Assembly (NCBI GenBank): GCA_036732565.1
Contig: DAINCF010000091.1
Coordinates: 1 to 17,279, forward strand
Source: JAIVJN01 sp036732565
GTDB lineage: Bacteria > Acidobacteriota > Vicinamibacteria > Vicinamibacterales > UBA2999
DNA length: 17,279 nucleotides
Direction of reading: 5' to 3'
The notes under the pieces were generated by a model. It was not told where the DNA came from. It did not search any database and was given only the letters and a program-made list of their open reading frames with translations. A program made the position numbers and the translations under genes. This document shows positions 6,614-13,694 of this stretch, piece after piece (positions within the stretch are counted from its first letter, which is position 1; every line of letters starts with the position of its first letter).

Positions 6614-9600
6614 CTACGCGCGTTTGGCGGGCGTCGTCGTGGCGTACTCCTTCGGCGAGCAGCCGAACTGATCGCGGAAGCACTTGGCGAAGTACGCCTG
6701 GCTGTTGAACCCGACGAAGTATGCGATCTCGGCCACCGAGCCAGTCTTGTGCGCCAGCAGCTCCGCGGCGCGCTGGAGGCGGATCGATCGGATGAGCAGC
6801 GTGGGCGCCTGGTTGGTCAACGCCCGCAGCTTGCGATGCAGCTGCGATCGGCTCAGCCCCACCTCGCGGCCGAGACGCTCGACGTCGAAGCTGGCGTCTT
6901 GCAGGTTGCTCTGGATGACCGTCAGCACCTTGGTGAGGAACGCCTCGTCCATCGGCGTCACGCCCATCTCGGCCGGCTTCAGCACCACAGGTCCAGAGAA
7001 GCGTTCTCGTAGCTGCCGCCGCTGGTTGATGAGATTGCGCACCTGCACCAGCAGCTCGAGGGCGTCGAACGGCTTCATGAGATAGCAGTCGGCGCCGGTC
7101 TCCAGGCCGAACAGCTTGTCCTCACGCATCGTCTTGGCCGTCAGCAGCACGACCGGGATGTGGCAGGTCTGTTCGTTCGTCTTCAGCGCGCGGCACAGCT
7201 CGTAGCCGTCCATCTGCGGCATCACCACGTCGCTCAGGACGAGATCGGGCAGCAGCGCAAGCGCCTTCTCCAACCCCTCCGATCCATGCTGCGCCTCGAC
7301 GACCCGGTAGTGGCGCTGGAGATGCTCGCGGAGGAACGTGCGCACGTCGGCGTGATCTTCCACGATGAGGATCGTCGTCTCGTCGTCGGGCTCTTCGACC
7401 GCCTCGTCGACGGCCGGGTCGTCGTCGAGGCCATCGACTTCGAGGTTCGTGGCGGACGTCAGCTGCGTCTCGAGGGCCGGCACTACGCGGCTCTCGACGA
7501 TCTCTTCGGGCGCCAGGTGAGCCCTTCCCGTGTGCAAGCGGATGATGAAGGTGGTGCCCTTCCCTTCTTGGCTCTCAACGTGAATCTCGCCGTGATGCAA
7601 GTCGACGAGCTCCTTCACCAGCGCCAGCCCGATGCCGATCCCTTCCCTGGCCCGACTCCGCTCGACCTGGTAGAACCGCTCGAACACCAGCGGAAGCTCG
7701 GCCTCGGGAATGCCGACACCGGTGTCGGACACGACGATGTCGACGAGTCCGTTCTGCGGGCCGTGCACATCCACCGACACCGCCCCGCCGGACGGTGTGA
7801 ACTTCAAGGCGTTCCCGATCAGGTTATTGAGAATCTTCTGGAGGACGTCGCTGTCGAAATAGATGTCGAAGCGTGCCAACGCCTGTGGCTGTGCCGAGGC
7901 GCCGAACTGGAACTCGATGCCGTGCCGCTCGGCGACGGGCGCAAACGGCGTGACGATCTGTTCGAGGACGTGCATCAGGTCGCCGCGGGTGGCGTGCAGC
8001 CGCATCTTGCGGGACTCGAGCTTCGAGAGATCGAGCAGCTGCGAGACCAGCCGGAGCAAGTACTGCGCGTGCCGACGGATCATGCGCAGCGGCCGAACCG
8101 CCTGCGGGTGCGTCGCCTCGTCGAGCATCTGCCCGACGGGGCCGAGGATCAGCGTGAGCGGCGTACGGAACTCGTGCGAGATGTCGGCGAAGAAGCGCGA
8201 CTTCAGACGGTCCAGATCGCGCAGCTTCTCGAGCTCCATGTGCTCGAGCTGATGGCCGAGCTTGGCCTGCGCCCGCCGGCGCTCGAATGCGGAGATGACG
8301 ACGAGGCAGGCAACCAACGCGACGCCGTACAGCGCGTAGGCCCATCCCGTCTGATACCACGGCGGAAGAATCGAGAACGCAAACGTCGCGGTATCGCCGA
8401 CGCGCCCCTGGACGTCTCGCGAGCGCACGTGGAAACGGTAGGCCCCCTTCGGGAGGCTGGCATAGACGCGCGAGGCCACCGTCGTCCACGCCGACCACTG
8501 CGCATCGAACCCCTCGAGGTACGACTGGAACTCGTTGCGCTCGGCATCGTCGAAGCGGGGCGCGGCGAACTCGAACTGAAGCGCGTTGGATCCATGCCGG
8601 AACGCGGCGTCGGCCGTCTTCACACCGGACGCGCCGCTGTAGACGACCGTGTCGTTGACCGTGACGCTCCGCAGCAGCGTGGCAAAGGGCGCCTGCGGTG
8701 CGCTGTCGATGGACCGGTCGTATCGGAGCAGGTACTCCGGCGTAGAGATCCAGACGATGCTGCCGTGTGCCTCGGGGTAGATGGACCACGCTATCGCCTG
8801 GCGGAGGCCATCGTTATCGAGCACGTAGCGGCCATCGCCCTCCTTGCGCAGCAGGTCGACGCGGGCCGGCTGCCTGGATGCCACCCAGAGGTTCCCGTGC
8901 GAATCCTCGGTGAGCCAGGAGAACGATCGGCGCTCGGCGTCCGCGAGCGTGCTCATCCCCGAGAACGGCACGAAGCGCTCGGACGAGGCGTCGAACTCGA
9001 GAATCCATCGGTCCGTGAGGAAGACCGCGCGGCCGGCGACCTCGTATATTCCAATCCGGCCGGTGAGCGCTTGTTCGCCCAGCGGATATGCGTGGATGCG
9101 AGGCCCATCGCGATCGGGGTCCATCGAGACGCGAATCACTCGCTGCCGCTGCGACACCAGCCACAGATCGCCATTGGCCTCGTCGCCAATCGAGGTGATC
9201 GTGTCGTTCAGCCCGGCGATGCGGCCTTCGTCGTGCCACCGATCGCCCTCGAGCCGCAACGACGCGACGCCCGCCTCGAGACCGACGTAGAAACGACGCC
9301 GATCGTGACGCGAACGGTGCAGCGCCATCGGCATCGTCGGATAGGTGACGATCCGTCGGACGCTCGTGCCGCGCACTTCGTAGATGCCATCTTGCGCGGC
9401 GGCCACCAGCCGCTCCTCTGCGGCGACGAATGCCCACACTGGCGGCTTGACGTCGACGATTCTCTCGAACCGCCGGGCCGGCAGCGTCGCCGCGTACAGG
9501 CCCTTGTAGCCTCGAACGTACAACCGGCCGTCGTGTTCAATGGCTTCGCGCCACTCGCGCTCGAGGCCGGCGCTCTCATCGAAGACGGAGAACGTCGGCG

Positions 9601-10591
9601 ACAGGTCGACGCGGCTGACGCCGTTCTGCAGCGCCAGCCAGACGCCGTTCTGGCGGTCCGGCTGCACCGCCAGCACGTGGTTGTCCAACAGCCCACTGCC
9701 CTTGTCGATCTGGCGGAGGAGGCGTCCGGCCGGATCGACGATCAGCAGCCCTCGCAGGAGGGTGGCGAGGGCGAGCGAGCCATCGGGCAGCACGACACCA
9801 TCGACGAGCTGATCCGCCTCCGCGCCGACGCTTCGGCGGGACACGTCGATCGCGAAGGGCTCGAAGCCGCGATCGCTTTGCATGAAGAAACGAACGTCGC
9901 GCGTGCCGACCAACAGGCGCGCCTGGCTGTCGCCCGCTGGCGCCGACAACACGACCGTGATCTCGTCGCCCGCAAACTGTTCCCCGCCAACGATCGGTCG
10001 CGGCGATCCGTCGACGAGCTCCATGAGCCCGCGAGTGGGCTGGTGCACGAAGAGTTTGCCCCCGGCCGAGAACATCGTCGTGGAATGCTCGCTGTCGTGA
10101 CACTGGACGGCCGTCGTAATGTGGCACGTCTTGGTCTTGCCTTGGAAGTACACGTTGCCGTCATTCGGCACCATGACGGGCATGAAGACCTGATCGAAGC
10201 TGAGGTCGGCGTTGGCTTCGGGTGGACGCAGCGACACGAATCGCAATTGGCCAGCGGCGTTCGCCTCGAGATAGCCGAAGTCGCCCACCGCGCCAACGTA
10301 GATGCGACCCTTGCCATCCGGTGCCACCGTCAGATGACGAACGGCGACGCGCGACGGGAGCTCGATGAGACGCCACGAGCGCCCGTCGAACTCGAGCACG
10401 CCGCTGTTGTTGGCGAAATACACGACGCCGCGGTGGTCCTGGACCGCATCCCAGTGCTGCACTTCGGCGCCCACCGCCGTCCGGTCGAAGTTGTAGATGA
10501 GCGGCTTGCCCACGACGCCCTGGGCGGCGGCCGGTACACTCGTCGCGAGCGCGATGACCAGCGAGGCGAGGACCGGCGCAGCCACTTTCAC
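6614..10591 (-). CDS. hybrid two-component regulator (periplasmic sensor-histidine kinase-receiver-AraC fusion, HTCS type)
   Basis: A single 1325-residue protein combining a whole signalling pathway. Start GTG 10591 is preceded by AAGGA (10598-10602 on the complement) at 6-bp spacing. It has a signal peptide (to AAAQG, about residue 25), then a long periplasmic propeller-like sensor (about 30-665), a Y_Y_Y beta-sandwich (about 668-743) and a membrane helix (about 747-768). The kinase has the H-box histidine H806 in FADISHEFRTPLT, N-box NNLIGNALKF (922-931), DTGVGIP (956-962) and GIGIGLALVKEL. The receiver has phospho-acceptor D1121 in LVLSDVVMPQMDGYEL and K1173. The AraC DNA-binding domain is at about 1218-1315. 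HTCS proteins of this layout typically sense a sugar or breakdown product in the periplasm and activate adjacent catabolic genes. All catalytic motifs look intact. It lies downstream of and codirectional with the SelA-like gene, separated by repeat copy 2, and converges with the amidohydrolase operon. Both are plausible targets, by inference. Confidence 0.95.
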   Translation of the reverse strand: MKVAAPVLASLVIALATSVPAAAQGVVGKPLIYNFDRTAVGAEVQHWDAVQDHRGVVYFANNSGVLEFDGRSWRLIELPSRVAVRHLTVAPDGKGRIYVGAVGDFGYLEANAAGQLRFVSLRPPEANADLSFDQVFMPVMVPNDGNVYFQGKTKTCHITTAVQCHDSEHSTTMFSAGGKLFVHQPTRGLMELVDGSPRPIVGGEQFAGDEITVVLSAPAGDSQARLLVGTRDVRFFMQSDRGFEPFAIDVSRRSVGAEADQLVDGVVLPDGSLALATLLRGLLIVDPAGRLLRQIDKGSGLLDNHVLAVQPDRQNGVWLALQNGVSRVDLSPTFSVFDESAGLEREWREAIEHDGRLYVRGYKGLYAATLPARRFERIVDVKPPVWAFVAAEERLVAAAQDGIYEVRGTSVRRIVTYPTMPMALHRSRHDRRRFYVGLEAGVASLRLEGDRWHDEGRIAGLNDTITSIGDEANGDLWLVSQRQRVIRVSMDPDRDGPRIHAYPLGEQALTGRIGIYEVAGRAVFLTDRWILEFDASSERFVPFSGMSTLADAERRSFSWLTEDSHGNLWVASRQPARVDLLRKEGDGRYVLDNDGLRQAIAWSIYPEAHGSIVWISTPEYLLRYDRSIDSAPQAPFATLLRSVTVNDTVVYSGASGVKTADAAFRHGSNALQFEFAAPRFDDAERNEFQSYLEGFDAQWSAWTTVASRVYASLPKGAYRFHVRSRDVQGRVGDTATFAFSILPPWYQTGWAYALYGVALVACLVVISAFERRRAQAKLGHQLEHMELEKLRDLDRLKSRFFADISHEFRTPLTLILGPVGQMLDEATHPQAVRPLRMIRRHAQYLLRLVSQLLDLSKLESRKMRLHATRGDLMHVLEQIVTPFAPVAERHGIEFQFGASAQPQALARFDIYFDSDVLQKILNNLIGNALKFTPSGGAVSVDVHGPQNGLVDIVVSDTGVGIPEAELPLVFERFYQVERSRAREGIGIGLALVKELVDLHHGEIHVESQEGKGTTFIIRLHTGRAHLAPEEIVESRVVPALETQLTSATNLEVDGLDDDPAVDEAVEEPDDETTILIVEDHADVRTFLREHLQRHYRVVEAQHGSEGLEKALALLPDLVLSDVVMPQMDGYELCRALKTNEQTCHIPVVLLTAKTMREDKLFGLETGADCYLMKPFDALELLVQVRNLINQRRQLRERFSGPVVLKPAEMGVTPMDEAFLTKVLTVIQSNLQDASFDVERLGREVGLSRSQLHRKLRALTNQAPTLLIRSIRLQRAAELLAHKTGSVAEIAYFVGFNSQAYFAKCFRDQFGCSPKEYATTTPAKRA

Positions 10592-10597
10592 GGGAGA

Positions 10598-10602
10598 TCC
10601 TT
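10598..10602 (-). promoter_or_regulatory. ribosome-binding site of the hybrid regulator gene
   Basis: AAGGA on the minus strand, 6 bp before the GTG start at 10591. It fixes the start, which also gives a complete signal peptide. Confidence 0.65.
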
Positions 10603-10615
10603 AGAATCCTTTCAG

Positions 10616-10691
10616 AATTCGTGGGGGCCGGCTTCAGCCGGCCCTGAGGTCCGCCTAAAGGCGGACCCCACGTTAATTTTGAAGCGCACTC
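10616..10691. repeat. palindromic intergenic element, copy 2
   Basis: The first 59 bp (10616-10674) match copy 1 exactly, and the tail to CGCACTC at 10685-10691 matches 13 of 17 bases. The same two 8-bp hairpins and the GTGGGG/CCCCAC outer stem are present (core 10621-10671). It fills almost the whole 100-bp gap between the SelA-like gene and the regulator gene, both on the minus strand. Its tail stops exactly next to the SelA-like stop codon (10692-10694). No T-run follows the hairpins in the direction of transcription, so in this setting mRNA processing, stabilisation or attenuation is more plausible than simple termination. Confidence 0.9.
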
Positions 10692-12332
10692 TTATGTCGC
10701 CAGCGGACGTCCGCTCGGCACGCGGATGGGCGAGCGAGAAGAGGTGTAGGTGTGCCGCTTCGCGGTGAACTTGGCGTTCAGGTATTCGCCCATGTAGACG
10801 CTACCCGACATCGTGTCGCCAGAGAGCGTGCCTGCAAAGATGAACGGCACCGTGCTCCCCAGTTGCCGCTCGACGCTGCGAAGCTTGACCTGATCGCCTT
10901 CGATGGTCCCCTCGAGATCGCGCGAGGTGAACTCGCCCTGGTGCGATCCCGTGAGCCAGTTGCCATCCTGCTCGACGAAGACGAGGTGCCGGCCCTTGCT
11001 GCTGAAGAACTCGATGTCCACGTCCCAGCGCCCGGTGATGTTGGCGGCGGGCGCGGCGACGGCCGTCGAGCGAGGCTCGCGTTTCCGGGAGAGCACGCTG
11101 TGAATCCGTTCCGCGACCACCTTGTCGTCACCGGGTTGCATCATCCACGCGGTCACCGAGATCGATGTGGTACCAGGCACCGCTTGTGGGCCGCCGCCCG
11201 CGCCGAGCGCGATGCGTGGTTTCGTCTTCGCGAGCTCTTCGGCAAGCTCTTCACCGGTCACGTGGAAACGGGCCGGGTCCCAGCTGATGGCCAGTGCCGG
11301 GCTTCGATTGGACAAGCCGGACGGCTCGCGAACGGCCGTCGTCACCCCATCGATCGTCGTGACGCGCTTCGAGACGGTATCGAGCCACGAGAGCCAGGTC
11401 TTCCACTCGCCCTGATGATCGCGTTTGACCCACGCCTCGACGGCCGCGACCATGCCCAGCGTTTCTTCGCGGCCCACCTTGTTGTCGCGTCCGGGTCCAT
11501 GGTGCGGCGCGCTCGCCTGCCACGCCGACATCAGGAGGTCCTTGCGACCAAGCACCAAGCCGGCGCACTGCGGCCCGCAAATCGCCTTACCGCCGCTGTA
11601 GATGACGACGGCGGCGCCGCGCTGGAGGTGGACGTTGGGAATGGTGAGGATCTCAGCGGCGGCGTCGACGACGATCGGGACCTTGCTCGGCTGCGCGATC
11701 TTGGCGATCGCCTCGAGCGACAGCGGACCCGACTCGGACTGATCGCCCGCGAAGATGTAGATCATCGCCGTGCGAGGGCCGATCGATCGCGCCAGCTCCT
11801 CAGGCGTCTCGACCGTAATCATGCTCACGCCGATGTTTTTCAGCGCCGCGTCGTACACGTTGCGCGAGTAGCGCGGGATGATCACTTCGGTCTTGTCGAA
11901 GCCGGTGAGATCGGGGATGCGCACCAGTCGCTCGGGATTGCCGCCGGTGACGCACGCCGCGGTGACATGCTTCATGCCGGCCGCGCAGCCCGCCGACACC
12001 ATGCCCCACTCCGCACCCGTCAACTCCGCCAGCCGCTGCCCGACGGCATCGGCGAGCTCGTCCATCTGCACGTAGTACTTGGAGGCCGCGTCCATCGCCG
12101 CGCGGACCTCGGGACGCTCCACCGAGCCCCCGATGATCGTGAAGGTGCCACGGCAGTTGATGATCGGCTCGACGCCGATCGACTGATAGATCTGCGGCCC
12201 TGGCGTGAGCGGGCCGATGGTGGCGGCGGCTTCGGCATCGACGCGCACGCCGCCTACGAGGACAGGCAGCGCCAGCACGTTGCCCATCTGAAGAAGCTCG
12301 CGCCGGGTCACCGCGTGATGTTTGTCAGTCAT
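10692..12332 (-). CDS. Tat-exported SelA-like PLP-dependent enzyme with C-terminal beta-barrel-like domain
   Basis: A 546-residue protein. ATG 12332 is chosen over the longer frame to 12383 because a strong purine-rich ribosome-binding site (GGGGGAGAGAGG) sits just upstream and the N-terminus then carries a Tat motif (TRRELLQ, residues 9-15) and a hydrophobic stretch. The PLP enzyme spans about 48-418: the PLP aspartate is probably D223 in VVDAAAE and the Schiff-base lysine is K249 in SGGKAICGPQ. It is paralogous to the gene at 1-900. A separate domain follows at about 432-528, beginning NITGRWDVDIEFFSSKG, with alternating beta strands and repeated Gly-Asp turns. It resembles a small lipocalin/avidin-like barrel and is absent from the paralogue. 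Tat export would let PLP be loaded before secretion. Relatives include D-glucosaminate-6-phosphate ammonia-lyase, so a lyase or dehydratase on an amino-sugar acid or amino acid is the best guess. A selenocysteine role is unlikely. Confidence 0.87.
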   Translation of the reverse strand: MTDKHHAVTRRELLQMGNVLALPVLVGGVRVDAEAAATIGPLTPGPQIYQSIGVEPIINCRGTFTIIGGSVERPEVRAAMDAASKYYVQMDELADAVGQRLAELTGAEWGMVSAGCAAGMKHVTAACVTGGNPERLVRIPDLTGFDKTEVIIPRYSRNVYDAALKNIGVSMITVETPEELARSIGPRTAMIYIFAGDQSESGPLSLEAIAKIAQPSKVPIVVDAAAEILTIPNVHLQRGAAVVIYSGGKAICGPQCAGLVLGRKDLLMSAWQASAPHHGPGRDNKVGREETLGMVAAVEAWVKRDHQGEWKTWLSWLDTVSKRVTTIDGVTTAVREPSGLSNRSPALAISWDPARFHVTGEELAEELAKTKPRIALGAGGGPQAVPGTTSISVTAWMMQPGDDKVVAERIHSVLSRKREPRSTAVAAPAANITGRWDVDIEFFSSKGRHLVFVEQDGNWLTGSHQGEFTSRDLEGTIEGDQVKLRSVERQLGSTVPFIFAGTLSGDTMSGSVYMGEYLNAKFTAKRHTYTSSRSPIRVPSGRPLAT

Positions 12333-12333
12333 G

Positions 12334-12346
12334 CCTCTCTCCCCCT
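12334..12346 (-). promoter_or_regulatory. purine-rich ribosome-binding site of the SelA-like gene
   Basis: On the minus strand this 13-base run reads AGGGGGAGAGAGG and ends one base before ATG 12332. It contains several possible Shine-Dalgarno registers and decides this start over the upstream in-frame ATG at 12383. Confidence 0.6.
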
Positions 12347-12366
12347 TGCGTTCCATGCGAGCCTCG

Positions 12367-13554
12367 ATGTCTGATTGCCGCATGCGTGTGGCGATACGAT
12401 CTGTTCAGATATGCGTTGTCGCGGCCGTGGCCGCGATATCGACCGTGCTGTCGGCGCAACCGAGCGCGCCGGCCAAGACCGCAAACATGCTCGTCTACTT
12501 CGGCACCTACACCGGCGAAAAGAGTCGAGGCATCTACGTGTCCCGCCTGGACGCCGCATCCGGCACGCTGAGCGCGCCGCAGATGGCCGCCGAAACGCCG
12601 AGCCCGAGCTACCTGGCGGTGCATCCCTCCGGCACCTTCCTGTACGCCGCCAACGAAGTGAACACGTTCGAAGGCAAGGATACAGGGTCGGTGAGCGCGT
12701 TCGCGGTCGACCGCGCCTCGGGCCAGCTGAAGGCGCTCAATCAGCAGGCCTCCGCGGGAGGGGGCCCCGCCCACCTGATCGTCGACCGAACCGGTAAGAC
12801 TGTCCTGGTCGCCAACTACGGCGGCGGCAGCGTCGCGGCGCTGCCAATCAACGCCAATGGCACACTCCAGCCAGCCTCGGCGGCGATCCAGCACAGAGGT
12901 TCGAGCGTCGATCCGAAACGGCAGACGGCGCCCCACGCGCACTCGATTACGACCGATCCTGGCAATCGCTTCGCGTACGCCGCCGATCTCGGACTCGACA
13001 AAGTGCTGATCTACCGGTTCGATCCCGAGCGCGGATCGCTGACCGCCAACGAGCCGCCGTTCGCCGCCGTGAAGCCCGGCGCCGGTCCGAGGCATTTCAC
13101 GTTCCATCCGAGCGGCCGATTCGCCTACGTCATCAACGAGATCAACCTCACGGTCACGGCCTTTACCGCCGATGCGCAACGCGGCACGCTGACCGAGCTG
13201 GAAACGCTGCCCACGCTTCCGCAGGGACAGTCGATGCAGGAGGGCTTCAGCACGGCCGACGTGCAGATCCACCCGTCCGGACGATTCCTGTACGGATCGA
13301 ATCGCGGTCACAACTCCATCGTAGTGTTCGCTGTCGATCAGAAGACCGGCCGGTTGACCTACGTCGAGAACCGCTCGACGGAGGGCAGCACGCCGCGTGC
13401 GTTCGGTATCGATCCGACGGGCACCTACCTGCTGGCGGCCAATCAACGGTCGGACTCCATCGTCGTCTTCCGCATCGATCGCGAATCCGGACGACTCACA
13501 CCAACCGGGCACACGCTCGAGGTCCCCTCGCCGGTCTGTGTCAAGTTCGTGTAG
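12367..13554 (+). CDS. exported lactonase family protein (6-phosphogluconolactonase-like seven-bladed propeller)
   Basis: A 395-residue beta-propeller of the YbhE/lactonase_7 type. Family signatures: VYFGTYTGEKSRGIYV (43-58), PSPSYLAVHPSGTFLYAANE (79-97), PAHLIVDRTGKTVLVANYGGGSV (134-156), HAHSITTD (190-197), ADLGLDKV (206-213), GPRHFTFHPSGRFAYVINE (240-258) and IHPSGRFLYGSNRG. The putative active-site His, Arg and Glu (H190/H192, R242, E258) are all present. The N-terminus is a Sec-type signal (VQICVVAAVAAISTVLSAQ), unusual for a true cytosolic 6-phosphogluconolactonase. A periplasmic sugar-lactone hydrolase is more likely, by inference. ATG 12367 is preferred; ATG 12382 also keeps the signal peptide. 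Only about 34 bp separate its start from the divergent SelA-like start, so promoters must lie within the coding regions. The stop codon falls inside repeat-like DNA (see 13540-13587). Confidence 0.87.
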   Translation: MSDCRMRVAIRSVQICVVAAVAAISTVLSAQPSAPAKTANMLVYFGTYTGEKSRGIYVSRLDAASGTLSAPQMAAETPSPSYLAVHPSGTFLYAANEVNTFEGKDTGSVSAFAVDRASGQLKALNQQASAGGGPAHLIVDRTGKTVLVANYGGGSVAALPINANGTLQPASAAIQHRGSSVDPKRQTAPHAHSITTDPGNRFAYAADLGLDKVLIYRFDPERGSLTANEPPFAAVKPGAGPRHFTFHPSGRFAYVINEINLTVTAFTADAQRGTLTELETLPTLPQGQSMQEGFSTADVQIHPSGRFLYGSNRGHNSIVVFAVDQKTGRLTYVENRSTEGSTPRAFGIDPTGTYLLAANQRSDSIVVFRIDRESGRLTPTGHTLEVPSPVCVKFV

Positions 13555-13587
13555 GGGCGGCTCGTCAAATTCGTGTGGGGGCGCCTC
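13540..13587 (+). repeat. imperfect 24-bp tandem repeat spanning the lactonase stop codon
   Basis: Unit 1 (13540-13563) and unit 2 (13564-13587) match at 21 of 24 positions, both reading GTCAA-TTCGTGT-GGGGCG-CTC. Unit 1 encodes the last residues V-K-F-V and the TAG stop of the lactonase. Unit 2 runs into the palindrome at 13578. The AATTCGTG of unit 2 is the same lead-in seen before repeat copies 1 and 2. Confidence 0.75.
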
Positions 13588-13599
13588 GCGAGGCGCCCC
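13578..13599. repeat. 22-bp perfect palindrome
   Basis: The left arm GGGGCGCCTC, centre GC and right arm GAGGCGCCCC form a perfect inverted repeat. It is preceded by the same AATTCGTG(T) lead-in as the larger elements and followed by TAC. It appears to be a second class of intergenic palindrome, between the convergent lactonase and quinoprotein genes. No T-run follows it. Confidence 0.85.
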
Positions 13600-13614
13600 T
13601 ACTTCACCCAGTAC

Positions 13615-13664
13615 GTGGGGGCCGGCTTCAGCCGGCCCATGGTCCGCCTGAAGGCGGACCCCAC
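13615..13664. repeat. palindromic intergenic element, copy 3 (diverged)
   Basis: A 50-bp core with the same architecture as copies 1 and 2: GTGGGG/CCCCAC outer stem, GGCCGGC-TTCA-GCCGGCC hairpin and GGTCCGCC/GGCGGACC hairpin. The differences fall in unpaired positions: the linker TGA becomes AT and the second loop TAAA becomes TGAA, so both stems are preserved. It lacks the CGCACTC tail. Confidence 0.88.
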
Positions 13665-13669
13665 TTTTT
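13641..13669 (+). terminator. possible rho-independent terminator of the lactonase gene
   Basis: The second hairpin of repeat copy 3 (GGTCCGCC-TGAA-GGCGGACC, 13641-13660) is followed 4 bp later by TTTTT at 13665-13669 on the plus strand. It lies 86 bp after the lactonase stop. The GC-rich stem plus T-run fits a terminator in the plus direction only; the short T-run and 4-bp spacer keep confidence moderate. Confidence 0.45.
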
Positions 13670-13694
13670 ACGGCGCTGCTGTCGCGGCGCCACA

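Noticed and set aside
7160..10768. A 1202-codon open frame on the plus strand opposite the hybrid regulator
   Set aside because: It is antisense to a protein with intact, well-recognised domains throughout. Its own translation is rich in Arg, His, Val, Asp and Leu with no domain, as expected from the complement of GC-rich codons.
1..12332. Genuine selenocysteine synthesis (SelA) for either PLP enzyme
   Set aside because: One enzyme carries a Tat signal, there is no SelB, SelD or tRNA-Sec gene in the window, and the pairing with an EF_0837-type amidohydrolase points to the ammonia-lyase-like branch.
10752..12374. A 540-codon plus-strand frame opposite the SelA-like gene
   Set aside because: Antisense shadow with no recognisable motif; the minus-strand product has clear PLP-site residues and a Tat signal.
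12399..12410. ATCTGTTCAGAT as a defined operator
   Set aside because: A single 12-bp inverted repeat inside a coding region is easily expected by chance. It is mentioned only as part of the divergent-start observation.
6522..13664. CRISPR array or insertion-sequence ends formed by the repeats
   Set aside because: Copies are kilobases apart with no regular spacers, no transposase lies between them, and the genes between them are ordinary intact genes.
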